Assembly: GCF_051851475.1 (NCBI RefSeq)
Contig: NZ_JBPUSJ010000002.1
Span: 62,001 to 126,000 of the forward strand
Direction: 5' to 3'
Length of the DNA stretch: 64,000 bases
From: Carboxylicivirga taeanensis
GTDB lineage: Bacteria; Bacteroidota; Bacteroidia; Bacteroidales; Marinilabiliaceae
The notes under the pieces are model-generated. The model did no database searches, was not told the origin of the DNA, and was given only the letters and a program-made list of their open reading frames with translations. Positions 62,479 through 64,000 of the stretch are shown one piece after another (positions within the stretch are counted from its first letter, which is position 1; the number at the start of each line of letters is the position of its first letter). The position numbers and the translations under genes were made by a program.

Positions 62479-64000
62479 ATGAAAAAGATATATCTTTACC
62501 TGCTGTTGTTAACTATTTCAACATTAGTTAATGGACAGATAGGACGTGAATTCTGGTTTGCAGCGCCGGATGTATGGGAGGGCTATGGCGATGCTCCTGT
62601 GGTTTTACGTGTTACAACATACGATGAAGCGGCAACTGTTACAATCAGTTTGCCCGCGCAAAATGGGCAGGTTTTGAGCACACAAACTGTTGCCCCTTAT
62701 TCGCATATGGGCATTCAGTTAAATAAGGAGGATGTTGAAAACAGCCCATCCAACCAGGTAAATAATAAAGGGTTGCTGATAACTTCAACAGCCAACATAT
62801 CGGCCTACTATGATGTCAGCGCTATCGATAATCCTGATAAATTTATTTTAAAAGAAGATAAAGCCCTTGGGTTCGACTTTTTTGTTCCATCGCAAAATGT
62901 GTATGGAAATAATTCGGAGTATGGGGGTAATGCTAACGAAAAGGCGGATATTGTTGCCACAGAAGATAATACAAGCGTTACAATTATCCCTGCAGTAGAT
63001 GTAACGGGGCATTCAGCAGGCATTCCTTATACAATTACATTAAATAGGGGGCAATCCTACTGTATCGAATGCCGCGATATTTCCCCGGGAGCTTCTCTCG
63101 CCGGCACGCAAATTTCAGCTGATAAACGGGTTGCGGTAACAATCTCCGATGATGGTATTATTGAGGATGTTAATAGTTTTCCACATGATTTAATTGGCGA
63201 CCAGCTGGTGCCTGTCAATGTTATTGGAAACGAATACGTAGCAATGAACACCAGTAAAGCGGCCTCCAGTTACAAGAATCAAAATTCGGTGCAAAAGGTA
63301 TTTGTGTTGGCCATTGAGGATAATACGCTGGTATTTACCAATAACACTACAAAAAACACCAAGGCCTTGCAAAAGGGAGAGATGGCTGAATTCGACATCT
63401 CCGATCATGCCCTTTACATATTTGCAACCAAAAAAGTGTATGCCTACCAGTTGACCGGGTTGGTGAATCCCAATACGCCTACCGTTGCCAACGAAATAGG
63501 CAGTGCAGTGCTGCCCAGCTATAGCTGTAATGGCTCGAACAGTGTGTCGTTTACAAGGGTTTTTAACCGCGATTTTTGGGTAAATATTATTATCAAACGT
63601 AAGGATGTTAAGAACTTTGTGTTGTACGACAGCGACGGAAATGATATCAATGTAGTTAAGTACATCAATAGCTGGCAAACCGTACCAGGTCAGGATACCG
63701 GTCAGGAAGCATGGGTATGTTGCGCAGTTAACCTCAATAATTTAAGCACAGGGGTGCCTTACCGCCTCGAAAATAGTAGCGGCTTATTCCATTTATGCAT
63801 TCTGGATGAAAGTGATTCGGATGCCACAGGTGGCGGAACCAGCTTTGGCTACTTTTCATCGTATAATTCATTCTATGCTGGCGGAGCCGGCGATAAATGT
63901 CTGGGTGAGGAGATTGCTCTGGAGGCGAAGGGAGGCATGAAAAATTACACCTGGTATTCTGTGGAAACAGGTAACCAGGTCTTATCAACCGACCGGGTAT
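62479..64000 (+). CDS. Large secreted protein, IgGFc-binding-like, 3' truncated
   Basis: The frame is open for 507 codons from the ATG at 62479 to the right edge, so the gene continues outside. A signal peptide (LYLLLLTISTLVNG-QIG) is followed by GREFWFAAPDVWEGYG, the usual opening of the IgGFc-binding-like domain in secreted Bacteroidota proteins. The sequence then has repeated beta-sandwich segments (ATEDNTSVTIIPA, IEDNTLVFTNNT) up to about residue 470, and near the edge CLGEEIALEAKGG looks like the start of an Ig/PKD-like domain. Such proteins often end in a T9SS sorting domain, which cannot be seen here. Confidence 0.88.
   Translation, partial: MKKIYLYLLLLTISTLVNGQIGREFWFAAPDVWEGYGDAPVVLRVTTYDEAATVTISLPAQNGQVLSTQTVAPYSHMGIQLNKEDVENSPSNQVNNKGLLITSTANISAYYDVSAIDNPDKFILKEDKALGFDFFVPSQNVYGNNSEYGGNANEKADIVATEDNTSVTIIPAVDVTGHSAGIPYTITLNRGQSYCIECRDISPGASLAGTQISADKRVAVTISDDGIIEDVNSFPHDLIGDQLVPVNVIGNEYVAMNTSKAASSYKNQNSVQKVFVLAIEDNTLVFTNNTTKNTKALQKGEMAEFDISDHALYIFATKKVYAYQLTGLVNPNTPTVANEIGSAVLPSYSCNGSNSVSFTRVFNRDFWVNIIIKRKDVKNFVLYDSDGNDINVVKYINSWQTVPGQDTGQEAWVCCAVNLNNLSTGVPYRLENSSGLFHLCILDESDSDATGGGTSFGYFSSYNSFYAGGAGDKCLGEEIALEAKGGMKNYTWYSVETGNQVLSTDRV

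Noticed and set aside
1..64000. CRISPR arrays, prophage, insertion sequences or defence islands
   Set aside because: No spaced repeats, transposases, integrases or phage genes were seen in any frame.

Overview
The window looks like chromosomal DNA of a Bacteroidota bacterium, most likely class Bacteroidia and possibly near Marinilabiliales. Direct signs are several TTTG / TAnnTTTG promoters (the -33/-7 type of this phylum), few Shine-Dalgarno sites, a sensor kinase with a Y_Y_Y domain, DUF4251 and DUF4199 proteins, the coaX - OM barrel - TPR - lptC - CNNM/CBS - PpiD gene order, an OxyR with the CxxxxxxxxC redox pair next to dps, and a large secreted protein of the IgGFc-binding type at the right edge. 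The genus is inference. I saw no phage, insertion sequence, CRISPR array or plasmid gene; the window reads as core genome with a few accessory spots.

Layout. 1-8.4 kb: the end of a hybrid-type sensor kinase, a DUF4251 protein, a divergent pair of outer-membrane lipid A deacylase-like proteins (PagL-like and LpxR-like), an EamA exporter, a TruC-type pseudouridine synthase, a YitT membrane protein and a GNAT-fold protein. 8.5-13.1 kb: a DUF3810 metalloprotease-like membrane protein, two tandem TrkH potassium channels and a small HTH protein. 13.1-15 kb: a repeat-rich gap, a YciO/Sua5 protein and a minus-strand RNA operon that runs SRP RNA, tRNA-Thr, Tyr, Thr, Gly, Tyr from one clear promoter to one clear terminator. 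15.1-20.4 kb: a DUF4199 / glycosyltransferase / methyltransferase operon, NUDIX, MiaA, a pRiA4b ORF-3-like protein, a DUF302 protein and a lipoprotein cytochrome c.

20.5-30.8 kb is a sulfur block: a MetY-like trans-sulfuration enzyme followed by a POTRA-less Omp85-type barrel, an Rrf2 regulator with cysteine synthase, and an assimilatory sulfite reductase operon (cysJ, cysI, DUF2061) that also carries sirohaem synthesis (a Met8-like dehydrogenase/ferrochelatase, then a SUMT-HemD fusion with an extra N-terminal domain that looks like a decayed HemC half). Siroheme is the cofactor of CysI, so the operon makes enzyme and cofactor together.

30.9-38.4 kb is a minus-strand envelope operon (CoaX, OM barrel, TPR, LptC, CNNM/CBS protein, PpiD). 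38.5-48.4 kb holds a REC-PAS regulator, Mfd, fructose bisphosphatase, aspartate kinase, a GldN-like lipoprotein, dihydroorotase and a polyprenol-phosphate mannosyltransferase. 48.9-60.7 kb holds a GFA protein, a TGS-domain nucleoside kinase, the divergent dps/oxyR pair with a palindromic putative operator, a DbpA-like helicase, an NAD(P)-binding protein, an S9 peptidase, an EamA exporter and aconitase. 60.9-64 kb holds an ABC permease and the start of the large secreted protein, which runs off the window.

The points I would look at first are the paired lipid A deacylases, the HemC-like/SUMT/HemD fusion, the SRP-tRNA operon, the OxyR-dps intergenic palindrome and the GldN-like lipoprotein. I did not find a clearly new multi-gene system.
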